Source of the DNA: Oscillospiraceae bacterium
GTDB lineage: Bacteria; Bacillota; Clostridia; Oscillospirales; WRJC01
Direction of reading: 5' to 3'
NCBI GenBank assembly: GCA_009780985.1
Contig: WQYZ01000009.1
Span: forward strand, 1-47,500
Length of the DNA: 47,500 nucleotides
Shown piece by piece: positions 32,677-40,972 of the stretch. A program made the translations under genes and the position numbers. The notes under the pieces are model-generated. The model saw only the letters and a list, made by a program, of their open reading frames with translations. It did not search any database and was not told the DNA's origin. Position 1 is the stretch's first letter. The number at the start of each line of letters is the position of its first letter.

Positions 32677-33144
32677 TTATAGCCTGCGTATGGGAAAAAA
32701 CATATAAAGTTGTCCGTTTTCTTCCGGACAAAGAAAATCATTTATTGCGCCTGCCAATTTCAAACCGTGTTCTTCAAGATAATTGAGCATTGAAGTTAAT
32801 ATATCCTCGCTGTCGGCTTTTACATAGAGATATTCCTGCGAGGGAATTGTCCATTTCGCCCAGCCTTGTGGGGCTTCCGTGCCGTCTTTTACTTCGACTC
32901 CGGCAAGGTAAAGCCCCTTGGTTAAGCCGTTTTCCCATGGTTTGAACGTTCTTGAAAAATCGCTCATCGCGCCCCAAAAACCTACAGGATTTCCCTTATC
33001 ATCACTTTTTGCCAACGCCTCGATTTCATTATAATGGATATTTGCATCTTCCCATAATTTCTGGATAAACCCATCGCCGTCGTTAGTCGAACCCTCTTTT
33101 CCGATGACGCTGAACGATTCTTTAATACATGATTTGATATCCAT
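32677..33144 (-). CDS. GyrI-like effector-binding domain protein
   Basis: 155 residues. A single GyrI/effector-binding fold with the two repeated beta-alpha-beta halves: IKESFSVIGKEGST ... IQKLWEDANIHYNEIEAL and WAKWTIPSQEYLYVKADSEDILTSMLNYLEEHG, ending DFLCPEENGQLYMFFPI. There is no DNA-binding domain, so it is a stand-alone binding protein, possibly for drugs or a small toxin. The ribosome site is weak. Confidence 0.8.
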   Translation of the reverse strand: MDIKSCIKESFSVIGKEGSTNDGDGFIQKLWEDANIHYNEIEALAKSDDKGNPVGFWGAMSDFSRTFKPWENGLTKGLYLAGVEVKDGTEAPQGWAKWTIPSQEYLYVKADSEDILTSMLNYLEEHGLKLAGAINDFLCPEENGQLYMFFPIRRL

Positions 33145-33183
33145 ATACTTATTTACTCGCTTTCTTCATATTTTTAAGATTAA

Positions 33184-33480
33184 TCAATCATTATATTCCG
33201 TTAAAACTGCCAACTCCCATTCAAAAAGTTCGTAGCGGTAAAGTCCTTTATAAATAATTGGGTCGTTCTGTAAAATTTCCTTCGCTTCTTCAACATTATC
33301 GGCTTCCAAAAGAATCATTCCCCCATCTATGTTTGAGAATCCGCCGCCCACGAAAAACCGTTCTTTGGCAACATTATTCACATAGTTCAAATGAGCCTCA
33401 AAGTCTTGCGGGGTCATGTCTCTTTTCTCAATTTTATAATCAACCCGTACATATAATTTGCTTCCTTTTTTTAAATCCAT
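33184..33480 (-). CDS. YciI-like protein
   Basis: 98 residues with the YciI/ferredoxin-like fold: LYVRVDYKIEKRD, then HLNYVNNVAKERFFVGGGFSNIDGGMILLEADNVEEAKEILQNDPIIYKGLYRYELFEWEL. The DP followed by a basic segment and the ELFEW strand are typical. I use ATG 33480 because GGAGTGGAAG lies just upstream; TTG 33495 would be inside this ribosome site. Function unknown, possibly a dehydratase-like or binding protein. Confidence 0.85.
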   Translation of the reverse strand: MDLKKGSKLYVRVDYKIEKRDMTPQDFEAHLNYVNNVAKERFFVGGGFSNIDGGMILLEADNVEEAKEILQNDPIIYKGLYRYELFEWELAVLTEYND

Positions 33481-33525
33481 TTTCTTCCACTCCAATCTTT
33501 TGCAAAAAATATAAATTTGCAGGAT

Positions 33526-33795
33526 TTATTTACTTGCTTTCTCCCGTATTCTTAAATTATCTATTCTTTCCGGACCTTCGGCAGACGCCCAATCTTTGAG
33601 CATATTGCACGGAAAATCCCTGCACTTACCGCAGTGCGGCAGAACTCTTTTTTCCGCGCATTCATATAAATCGCATTTTGTGCCGCCGTTACTTGACCAA
33701 AATGGTTTGCCGTCTATTTCATAACAGCCCGGACAGTTTTGTTCTGTTTTAAATCTGCAAGCATCGCAGTCAATCCCGCAGCTCGATAAATTCAT
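33526..33795 (-). CDS. DUF3795 cysteine-rich protein
   Basis: 89 residues, with MNLSSCGIDCDACRFKTEQNCPGC at the start, then KCDLYECAEKR and LPHCGKCRDFPC. The CGxxCxxC...CxGC pattern and later CxxC are those of DUF3795, presumed metal-binding. GAGGTG precedes the ATG. Role unknown. Confidence 0.88.
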   Translation of the reverse strand: MNLSSCGIDCDACRFKTEQNCPGCYEIDGKPFWSSNGGTKCDLYECAEKRVLPHCGKCRDFPCNMLKDWASAEGPERIDNLRIREKASK

Positions 33796-33844
33796 GATAT
33801 ATTCACCTCGTTCAATCTTAAATAAAATTACTTCCCCGATTGGT

Positions 33845-34630
33845 TTACACTGCGGGAGTATAATGCACTACTACTTTAATTTCACAGCATTTCCGATATC
33901 CGGCGTTAATATAGGCATTAGCAGCGTCTGCGAACGCCGATATTGTAGAAATTGATATACCTTTATGAATCGCGTCTTTTTCTGCCATATGTATTAAGTG
34001 TTTAGCGATTCCCTTTTTACGATACCCCTTGAGTGTTCCTACCCACGAAATTTCCACCAAATCATTATTATGTATCGCCATGAGCGCACCAGCGGGTATT
34101 CCGTCACATTCGGCTAAATAAAAATGATTGGAAGGAATATTGAAAATATCGAGATAGTGCTCAAATGAAAAGAAATCATACTCAAATGCTGAGTTTAATA
34201 TGCTTCCCGCTGATTTCAACTGATATATATCATTCACGCGGAATAGATTGACATTTTGAGGAAGAGCGGGAAAAACCAAATCAGAACTCAACTCTTTAAT
34301 CATTCCGTAATTACTTTCCACATCAAAATTATTATGCAACAGGAACAAACCGCACACATCAACTTCAGGCGGAGCTGAATTTGGAGTGATAATCAGTCTG
34401 TATGGAATTTCCTTGTCTTCAACTTTTCTAATGATTTCCTCAACCTCTTTGTTATAATCAGGTCCTTCAAGTTTTATTGAATATGCGCATTCTACATGCC
34501 CGCTCACCCAGCTCAAATTTCCCTGATGATGATTTTCGCTTCCGCGTATGCTGCCAAGCATCTGCCAATAATCCCCACCGCGAACAATATAATCTATACT
34601 CTGTTCATCTGTTAAGATTTTATTACACAT
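33845..34630 (-). CDS. GNAT-family N-acetyltransferase
   Basis: 261 residues. The C-terminal half is a GNAT domain: FYLAECDGIPAGALMAIHNNDLVEISWVGTLKGYRKKGIAKHLIHMAEKDAIHKGISISTISAFADAANAYINAGYRK, with the acetyl-CoA loop YRKKGIAKHL near 215 and the A-x-x-x-Y helix. The N-terminal half (residues 1-120) is a separate domain seen in two-domain GNAT proteins. AGGAGGT... lies eight to ten bases before the ATG. Substrate unknown. Confidence 0.87.
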   Translation of the reverse strand: MCNKILTDEQSIDYIVRGGDYWQMLGSIRGSENHHQGNLSWVSGHVECAYSIKLEGPDYNKEVEEIIRKVEDKEIPYRLIITPNSAPPEVDVCGLFLLHNNFDVESNYGMIKELSSDLVFPALPQNVNLFRVNDIYQLKSAGSILNSAFEYDFFSFEHYLDIFNIPSNHFYLAECDGIPAGALMAIHNNDLVEISWVGTLKGYRKKGIAKHLIHMAEKDAIHKGISISTISAFADAANAYINAGYRKCCEIKVVVHYTPAV

Positions 34631-34677
34631 AAGTAATACCTCCGAATAAATTTATTTTTGCCGTTAAAAATCGTAAA

Positions 34678-34726
34678 GGGCGAACACCGCGAACAATAAT
34701 TTTCGGAACGGTTCGCGCTGTCGCCC
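34678..34726. repeat. Imperfect GC hairpin
   Basis: GGGCGAACACCGCGAAC and GTTCGCGCTGTCGCCC form an imperfect 16-bp stem around a 16-base loop, in the gap between the GNAT and small Cys-rich genes. Confidence 0.5.
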
Positions 34727-34803
34727 TAAACGACTGAAACGTATACTTTTAGGAGTTTAGTATGATAATCTATGTGTTTTTGATATTTAGCTTGTTTATG
34801 TTT

Positions 34804-35034
34804 TTAGCCTATTTTTGCGGCTAATTCCTCGACTGTATCGGCTTCAAAATAAGTTTTATTGGCGCCCTGGTCAACTCTGCAAATAGGCGTTTTTGTATTG
34901 CATTTGCCGCCTCCGATACATTTTATCTCAACTGTTACGTCTTTTCCCTCAAGCAATTTCTGGAACTGTTCTGTAAATTCCCCATTGCATTTCTGGCACA
35001 TTCTTACTTTTTTCTTTGCTGCTGCTCTTGGCAT
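34804..35034 (-). CDS. Small ferredoxin-like cysteine protein
   Basis: 76 residues: MCQKCNGEF, IKCIGGGKCNTKTPICRVDQG, YFEADTVEELAAKIG. The CxxC, then Cys-(5)-Cys-(6)-Cys spacing and the final helix resemble thioredoxin-fold 2Fe-2S or DUF1450-type proteins. A basic N-terminus (RAAAKKKVR) precedes. GAAAGGGG lies before the ATG. Probably metal or iron-sulfur binding; no pathway can be given. Confidence 0.7.
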   Translation of the reverse strand: MPRAAAKKKVRMCQKCNGEFTEQFQKLLEGKDVTVEIKCIGGGKCNTKTPICRVDQGANKTYFEADTVEELAAKIG

Positions 35035-35186
35035 TTCAAATTTCCCCTTTCAATTTTCAATCAAATAAATTTAAAATCTAAAAAAATCAATATAATCTCT
35101 ACAATTATTATTATACTACAGGTAATATGACAACAGTGCGTCATATTTAAAATTTATTTTAAAAATTTTTTTGAATTAAAAACTGC

Positions 35187-35215
35187 TTGAAAAATTTATA
35201 TTTTAGGCGTATAAT
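35187..35215 (+). promoter_or_regulatory. Promoter of the RlmA-like gene
   Basis: TTGAAA and TATAAT with a 17-base spacer. Transcription should start near 35222, leaving only about 24 bases before the proposed ATT start at 35246. Confidence 0.7.
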
Positions 35216-35245
35216 TGTATTGTAACAAAGGACGGTGAATATTTT

Positions 35246-36169
35246 ATTTTTACTGAACCAAAACCGAAAAAAATCGACATATTCAAAAAAAACATAAAAA
35301 AATATATAGATTTTCTGAAATGTCCTCTCTGCGGCTCCGATTTTGACGTTCATGAAATTGCATATTCTAACTTTTTGAAATGTCGGGATAACAATCACAC
35401 ATATGATATATCGAAAAAAGGTTATATTAATCTTTTCAACGGACAGACGAAAATAGTAAAGACATATGACAGAAAACTGTTTTCAGCGCGCAAAATTACT
35501 TCAGACACAGGTTTATATGCCGGATTGACTGAGAAAATCTGCGAAGTTATAAATAAAATAGACAATAAAAATCCCCGTGCAGTTTTGGACGCCGGGTGCG
35601 GTTGCGGAAATCTGACTTTTGACATATTCAGGAAAACCGGTAAAACTATGATGTTCGCCGTAGATTTATCCAAAGACGGCATAGACTTTGCGGCGGCGAG
35701 CTTCTGCGAAGATAATCTGCTTTGGATTGTCGGGAATCTGAATAATCTGCCGTTGTCCGAAAATAAATTCGACGTTATATTAAATATCATGTCTCCCGCA
35801 AATTATCTTGAATTTAAAAGGGTCTTAAAACATGACGGCGTTTTACTGAAGGTCCTGCCAGATTCGGATTATTTGAAAGAGCTGCGGCATTTTATATACG
35901 GAGAAAACGACAAAAATGAGTATTCGAATAAAGACGTTCTGACAAATCTCGAAGAAAATATAAATATAACTGATATAATTGACATCAGATATACTCACGC
36001 AGTCAAAAGTTCTGATATTCCCGCGTTATTTGATATGACGCCTCTGACGCTTAATATAAATGAAAGAGAACGGACCAAAGCCGAATTAACCGGCAGTCTT
36101 TGCGAAACGGGAGATTTCGAAGTCACGCTCGCATTTAAAATAGCGGTGTGCGGAAAATTTATATATTAA
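35246..36169 (+). CDS. RlmA-like 23S rRNA guanine methyltransferase, apparent ATT start
   Basis: About 307 residues. The N-terminal zinc finger (KCPLCGSDFDV ... KCRDNNHTYDISKKGYINLF) is the hallmark of RlmA(I/II), which methylates G745 or G748 of 23S rRNA. The methyltransferase domain follows, with motif I AVLDAGCGCGNLTFDIF and FAVDLSKDGIDFAAASF, then LPLSENKFDVILNIMSPAN and EFKRVLKHDGVLLKV. No ATG, GTG or TTG precedes the zinc finger after the predicted transcription start; TTG 35375 would delete most of it. ATT 35246 is seven bases after GGACGGTGA and gives MFTEPKPKK. So either ATT is used or a start was lost. Confidence 0.8.
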   Translation: MFTEPKPKKIDIFKKNIKKYIDFLKCPLCGSDFDVHEIAYSNFLKCRDNNHTYDISKKGYINLFNGQTKIVKTYDRKLFSARKITSDTGLYAGLTEKICEVINKIDNKNPRAVLDAGCGCGNLTFDIFRKTGKTMMFAVDLSKDGIDFAAASFCEDNLLWIVGNLNNLPLSENKFDVILNIMSPANYLEFKRVLKHDGVLLKVLPDSDYLKELRHFIYGENDKNEYSNKDVLTNLEENINITDIIDIRYTHAVKSSDIPALFDMTPLTLNINERERTKAELTGSLCETGDFEVTLAFKIAVCGKFIY

Positions 36170-36185
36170 AGGAATTTATAACATA

Positions 36186-37022
36186 ATGTTAAAATTAATA
36201 TTTGAAATAATAGGCTTTATTGCCTTGGGGTGCGTTATCGGAGGATGCGGCACATTAGTCGGAGCCGGAGGGGGATTTCTGCTCACGCCGGTTATGCTTT
36301 TGCTGTTTCCTAATATGCCGGCGGAAACCGTGACCGCAATTTCCATGACTACGATATTTTTCAACTCATCATCGGGTTCTGTAGCGTATGCGAGAATGAG
36401 GCGTATCGACTATAAAACCGGGCTTATCTTCGCAGCTGTCACTCTGCCGGGAGTTATTATGGGCACCTGGCTGACTTATGTAACGCCGAGGTCTGTGTTT
36501 AATATGATTTTCGGCGGGTTTATGATTGTCTTTGCCGTTGTTATCTTTATGAAAAGCCGGCTCGGAGATCACAGCGCGCCATACGATAAACCCGGGGCGT
36601 TCCGGGCAAGACGTATTATTACCGATAAAGCCGGACATCAGACTGCTTATTCTTTCAATATACTTATAGGGGTATTGGTGAGTTTTGTTGTCGGTTTTTT
36701 GTCGGGATTTCTCGGTATCGGAGGCGGTATCGTGCATGTGCCTGTCCTTGTATTTTTAGGATTCCCAGCGCATTTTGCAACTGCAACGTCGCATTTTGTC
36801 CTTGTATTTTCGTCGTTTACAAGTTGGTGTATGCACCTTATAAACGGCTCATTGAAAAATGAATATTTTATGGCGTTCAGTATTGCCGTTGGCGCGGTTG
36901 CTGGCGCGCAGATAGGCGCATTTGTTTCAAAAAAAATTAAAGGGTCGGTAATCATGATATGTCTTGCCGCCGCGTTGGTTATAGCGGGAATCAGGATACT
37001 TATATCGGGATTGCTGAAGTAA
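36186..37022 (+). CDS. TauE/SafE (TSUP) membrane permease
   Basis: 278 residues, about eight membrane segments. GCVIGGCGTLVGAGGGFLLTPVMLLLF near 14-40 and VGFLSGFLGIGGGIVHVPVLVFLGF near 162-186 are the two repeated TSUP motifs (GxGGGxxxxP). AAGGAAT precedes the ATG. It lies 16 bases after the RlmA-like gene and 22 bases before the glycerol-1-phosphate dehydrogenase gene, so may be co-transcribed. It exports or imports a sulfonate, sulfite or other organic anion. Confidence 0.9.
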   Translation: MLKLIFEIIGFIALGCVIGGCGTLVGAGGGFLLTPVMLLLFPNMPAETVTAISMTTIFFNSSSGSVAYARMRRIDYKTGLIFAAVTLPGVIMGTWLTYVTPRSVFNMIFGGFMIVFAVVIFMKSRLGDHSAPYDKPGAFRARRIITDKAGHQTAYSFNILIGVLVSFVVGFLSGFLGIGGGIVHVPVLVFLGFPAHFATATSHFVLVFSSFTSWCMHLINGSLKNEYFMAFSIAVGAVAGAQIGAFVSKKIKGSVIMICLAAALVIAGIRILISGLLK

Positions 37023-37044
37023 TATAATTACAGGAGATGTATTT

Positions 37045-38340
37045 ATGGCAATCAGAAAATTGGATTTAAATATAAAAAATCCGTGTTCATGCGGCAAAAC
37101 CCATGACCGCGTCACAAAAAATATATTGATAGGCGAAAATATGACGGAACCGCTTATCGATTTTATAAGAAATAATTTCGGAAATAACGCAAAGGGCTGT
37201 ATAATATGCGATAAAAACACGTACAAAGCCGCAAAAAATATGATTGCTGCACTCGAAAATGCCGGATCTTGCGAAGTCGTGAAGCTGGATATAAACTCGC
37301 ACCATGCGAGCGAATCAATGCTCAGGGAGAGTGAAATGATTTTAGACGGCAAAAGTTTCGATTATTTTATTGCCGCCGGTTCGGGGACAATACACGACAT
37401 AACAAGGGTAGCCGCGTATAAAAGAAACGCGCCGTTTATATCGTACCCGACGGCTCCGAGCGTAGACGGATTTGTGTCGGGTGTTGCGCCGATCACGACA
37501 GACGACGGCATGAAAATCACATTGCAGTCGAGTGCGCCTGTTGCGATGTTCGCCGATATCGACGTGCTCTCGGACGCTCCGAAAAGACTTGCCGCGTCGG
37601 GCGTCGGGGATATCCTCGGCAAATATACGGCTCTCGCGGACTGGCGTATCGCGAATTTACTGACTGGGGAATATATATGCGAAGAAACTGTTAAACTCGA
37701 ATATGCCGCCGTAAAAAAAGTAACAGATTCGATTGTTGAATTTGGGAAAAACAAGGATGCGGAAAGTTACAGAAAATTCTGCGCGGATTTGCTTGAGGCA
37801 CTCACAATATCCGGTATGTGTATGCAATATACCGGCAATTCCAGACCTGCGTCGGGAGGAGAACATCATATTGCGCACTTTTTTGAAATGGGGATCATTT
37901 TATCCACGGATTGCCTGCACGGTGAAAACGTAGGCATCGGCAGTATTTTGTGCGCGGATTTATATCACAGGTTCGCCGAATCGGGGAATATAAAATTTAC
38001 GGCAAATTACGGGATAGAATATGATTTGCTAAAAAAATATTATAAAAATATATATGACGAAATAATCAAAGAAAACGCGCCGAACAGCATAGCAAACGTT
38101 TCGCCTGAAAATTTTTATGAAAATTTAGAGAACATAAAAAATATTATCGCGGAAATCCCGTCTAAAGACGAATTTATAAATCTTTTGAATATAGTTGACG
38201 GTGTAAAAGATATAAACGGGATTAAAGCGTATGACTTAAAATGCGGCGAAAGCGAGATTGCGCCGCTGTCACTGCGTCTTGCGCCATACATACGCAACCG
38301 GCTGACTTTGCTGAAATTGATGAGGTGTATTGAAATATAG
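37045..38340 (+). CDS. egsA: sn-Glycerol-1-phosphate dehydrogenase (AraM/EgsA type)
   Basis: 431 residues. The iron-alcohol-dehydrogenase-like fold has FDYFIAAGSGTIHDITRVAAYKRNAPFISYPTAPSVDGFVSGVAPIT near 108-155, with the GSGTIHD nucleotide-binding motif, the SVDG substrate Asp near 147, and metal-ligand histidines in SGGEHHIAHFFEM near 270 and DCLHGENVGIG near 290. AGGAG precedes the ATG. It reduces dihydroxyacetone phosphate to sn-glycerol 1-phosphate. In Bacillus araM is in the arabinose operon; here an araD-like gene is nearby. Confidence 0.92.
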   Translation: MAIRKLDLNIKNPCSCGKTHDRVTKNILIGENMTEPLIDFIRNNFGNNAKGCIICDKNTYKAAKNMIAALENAGSCEVVKLDINSHHASESMLRESEMILDGKSFDYFIAAGSGTIHDITRVAAYKRNAPFISYPTAPSVDGFVSGVAPITTDDGMKITLQSSAPVAMFADIDVLSDAPKRLAASGVGDILGKYTALADWRIANLLTGEYICEETVKLEYAAVKKVTDSIVEFGKNKDAESYRKFCADLLEALTISGMCMQYTGNSRPASGGEHHIAHFFEMGIILSTDCLHGENVGIGSILCADLYHRFAESGNIKFTANYGIEYDLLKKYYKNIYDEIIKENAPNSIANVSPENFYENLENIKNIIAEIPSKDEFINLLNIVDGVKDINGIKAYDLKCGESEIAPLSLRLAPYIRNRLTLLKLMRCIEI

Positions 38341-38355
38341 AAAGGTTAAAACATT

Positions 38356-38913
38356 ATGGAAAAAGGCAAAATTATATTTTTGAACGGAGTATCAAGCGCA
38401 GGAAAAACGACATTAGCGAAAGCATTGCAGGCAAAATTGCCGGAACCCTTTTTTTGGATTGCTTTAGATACATTTTTCGATATAGTGCCTGAAAAATACA
38501 AAAACAGGGATAGTCTTCCGATATTACGTAAATTCACATTTGGGATGCGTAATACAATTAAAGTTTTTTCCGATATAGGACTTAATACGATAGTTGACGA
38601 TGTCCTTGAAATGCCTCAGGAGGTGGAAGAATGTGTGGAAGTGCTTCATGAAAATCCGGTATTATTTGTACATGTAACCTGTCCGTTGGAAGAACTCCGC
38701 CGCAGAGAAAAAGAACGCGGAGACCGTCAGATTGGTCAGGCTGAAATGCAACTTCCGTATTTAAGTCCGCGGGATAACACATACGATATAACCATAGATA
38801 CTTTCGCCAATACAAAAGAGGAGTGTGCGAATAAAATTATAGAAATGCTGAATTATCCCGAAAAATTCACGGCGTTTAAAATTCTTTGGGAACAAATGCA
38901 AAATAAAAAATAA
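38356..38913 (+). CDS. Chloramphenicol phosphotransferase-like kinase
   Basis: 185 residues. Walker A IIFLNGVSSAGKTTLAKAL near 6-24, then FFWIALDTFFDIVPEKY near 33-50 with the catalytic Asp, IVDDVLEM near 80, and the lid LEELRRREKERGDRQIGQAEMQ near 115. This is the CPT-like family, which phosphorylates chloramphenicol in its founding member; related proteins act on other small molecules. GAAAGG precedes the ATG, 15 bases after egsA. Confidence 0.85.
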   Translation: MEKGKIIFLNGVSSAGKTTLAKALQAKLPEPFFWIALDTFFDIVPEKYKNRDSLPILRKFTFGMRNTIKVFSDIGLNTIVDDVLEMPQEVEECVEVLHENPVLFVHVTCPLEELRRREKERGDRQIGQAEMQLPYLSPRDNTYDITIDTFANTKEECANKIIEMLNYPEKFTAFKILWEQMQNKK

Positions 38914-38938
38914 TGGATTTATTAGAAAGGCGATTTTG

Positions 38939-39134
38939 CCAAAGCCCTCTTTTGAAAGAGGGTGGCGTCGCCGAACAATATAAAAATTACAGTATCGCGC
39001 CGAATGCGACGACGGGTGTTTGCGTCCACGGCACCAACATCAAATTCCGCAAACACCCGTCACGCGGTCAAATGTAATATTATAGGACTTTGCTGACATC
39101 TCGCGTGCCACCCTCTTTCAAAAGAGGGCTTTGG
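38939..39134. repeat. MITE-like repeat, copy B with perfect 28-bp inverted ends
   Basis: The ends (38939-38966 and 39107-39134) are exact reverse complements over 28 bp. Each end is itself a hairpin (CCCTCTTT with AAAGAGGG). Inside, ACGGGTGTTTGCG pairs with CGCAAACACCCGT. It spans 196 bp and fills the gap between two plus-strand genes. No reading frame within. Degenerate copy A is at 30399-30562. Confidence 0.85.
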
Positions 39135-39200
39135 TGTAACAATCGCAATTTTGCAAAAAATTATATTAACTTATTATAAATCAAGAGGTGAAAAATAACA

Positions 39201-39932
39201 ATGCTTGAACAGTTAAAAGAGGAAGTTTACAGAGCAAATATGATGTTAAAAGAACATAATCTTGTGATTCTGACGTGGGGGAACGTCAGCGGAATCGACG
39301 CAAATCATGAATATGTCGTAATAAAACCATCAGGGGTCGAATACGATAAACTTACGCCGGAAAGTATGGTTGTCGTGAATCTGCGCGGGGAAGTCGTCGA
39401 GGGCGATTTAAAGCCTTCGTCCGACACTCCCACGCATATAGAGTTGTACAAAACGTACAAAGAAATCGGCGGGGTGTGCCATACGCACTCGCTTTATGCG
39501 ACGTCGTTTGCACAGTGTTCGACGCAGTCCGTAAATATTCCAGCACTCGGCACAACTCACGCGGATTATTTCGACGGCGCAATACCATGCACAAGAGCTC
39601 TTAAGAAAAAAGAAATCAGGAGTGATTATGAAAAAAACACGGGACTTGTGATTGTGGAAACTCTGGAGAAAGAAAAATTATCGCCGGAACAAATGCCGGC
39701 AGTGCTCGTCAAGTCGCACGGACCTTTCACATTCGGCAAAAACGCCGCGGAAGCTGTGGAACATTCTATAATTTTAGAAGAAGTGGCGCATCTTGCGGCT
39801 AACTCAATACTCCTGACAGGCGTAATGAGTTTAGGGATTATAGGATATAAAATGCAGGACGAACTTCTGCGCAAGCACTTCGACCGCAAACACGGCGCAA
39901 ACGCATATTATGGGCAAACAAATAAAAAATAA
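39201..39932 (+). CDS. araD: L-ribulose-5-phosphate 4-epimerase
   Basis: 243 residues of the class II aldolase/AraD fold. Residues LTWGNVSGIDANHEYVVIKPSGVEYDKL near 25-52 (GNVSG and the phosphate-binding SG), KPSSDTPTHIELYKTYKEIGGVCHTHSLYATSFAQ near 72-105 with the Zn histidines in HTH, and an H-GPF segment near 171 with the third metal histidine. GAGGTG precedes the ATG. It interconverts L-ribulose 5-phosphate and D-xylulose 5-phosphate. Confidence 0.93.
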   Translation: MLEQLKEEVYRANMMLKEHNLVILTWGNVSGIDANHEYVVIKPSGVEYDKLTPESMVVVNLRGEVVEGDLKPSSDTPTHIELYKTYKEIGGVCHTHSLYATSFAQCSTQSVNIPALGTTHADYFDGAIPCTRALKKKEIRSDYEKNTGLVIVETLEKEKLSPEQMPAVLVKSHGPFTFGKNAAEAVEHSIILEEVAHLAANSILLTGVMSLGIIGYKMQDELLRKHFDRKHGANAYYGQTNKK

Positions 39933-39957
39933 AATTTATAATAGGAGCGTATGTATT

Positions 39958-40917
39958 ATGGATAACAACGAATTATTAATCAAAGCCGCGACATATCAAT
40001 ACCCGGAGCAGATTCCCGTATTAGTTGGGATGCTGCCAGCATGCTTTATGAAATACGGGGATAAAATGAAAAAGTTAGTGGCAAAATACGAGGATTTACT
40101 CGGCAACTGGTGGCAGAATTACGACCCGTACAAGGATATGCCCAAAAGTTACCACAAGGGGCAGTTTACAGACCCCTGGGGATGCGTCTGGAGCAACAAA
40201 GAGGACGGCTTGGAATCTATCGTTACGGGACACCCTGTGCCGACAAGAGAAGACGTGCATACTATGAAAGAGCCGGACGGCGACGTCGGATTGCCGCACG
40301 GGTTTATGTATCTGAGGCTGTTGGATTTGCGCGGATTTGAAGAAGCTATGATTGACTTTTTCGAGGAACCGCCTGAGCTTCAGATGCTCATCGACAAAGT
40401 CTTAGACTACAATCTCAGGCAGACGAAAATCATGCTTGAAAATTACAAATCAAAACTGGTTTATTTCGGCGACGATTTAGGTATGCAGAAAGGGCTTGCA
40501 ATAGGCGCGGAAAAATGGCGCAAATACATGAAACCGTGTTTTTCGGCTATATATAAGCTGTGTAAAGACGACGGCAGGCTTATCTATATGCACACGGACG
40601 GCTGTATTTACGAGATTATGCCGGATTTGCAGGAGTGCGGTGTCGATATAGTAAATCCGCAGTACAGGGCAAACGGTCTTGACAATCTTGAAAGGGTATG
40701 CAAAGGCAAAATCCCGATATGTCTGGATTTGGACAGGCAGCTGTTCCCGTTCGGCACGCCGTCCGAAATGCGCAAACATGTCGAGGGGTGCATAAAACGT
40801 CTGTATTTGCCGGCGGGCGGGCTTGGCATAAATCTGGAGATAGGACCCGACGACCCGCTCGAAAATATAGAGGCTCTTCTCGACGCCGTGAACGAGTACA
40901 GGTTTTATAAGGGATAG
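39958..40917 (+). CDS. Uroporphyrinogen-decarboxylase-family protein (2)
   Basis: 319 residues. Recognised by EQIPVLVGMLPACFMKYG, DPWGCVWSNKEDGLESIVTGHP near 78, KLVYFGDDLGMQKGLAIGAEKWRKYMKPCFSAIYKLCKDDGRLIYMHTDGCIYEIMPDLQECGVDIVNPQYRANGLD near 163-240, and PAGGLGINLEIGPDDPLENIEALLDAV at the end. This is the URO-D superfamily of metabolic and methyltransferase proteins, not HemE. ATG 39958 follows AGGAG by ten bases. It is 25 bases after araD and likely co-transcribed, suggesting a role tied to carbohydrate use. Confidence 0.85.
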   Translation: MDNNELLIKAATYQYPEQIPVLVGMLPACFMKYGDKMKKLVAKYEDLLGNWWQNYDPYKDMPKSYHKGQFTDPWGCVWSNKEDGLESIVTGHPVPTREDVHTMKEPDGDVGLPHGFMYLRLLDLRGFEEAMIDFFEEPPELQMLIDKVLDYNLRQTKIMLENYKSKLVYFGDDLGMQKGLAIGAEKWRKYMKPCFSAIYKLCKDDGRLIYMHTDGCIYEIMPDLQECGVDIVNPQYRANGLDNLERVCKGKIPICLDLDRQLFPFGTPSEMRKHVEGCIKRLYLPAGGLGINLEIGPDDPLENIEALLDAVNEYRFYKG

Positions 40918-40972
40918 AAGGCATAAGTCAAAATAGATAAAAACGAAACAAATTTATTTTCGGAGGCTGAAT

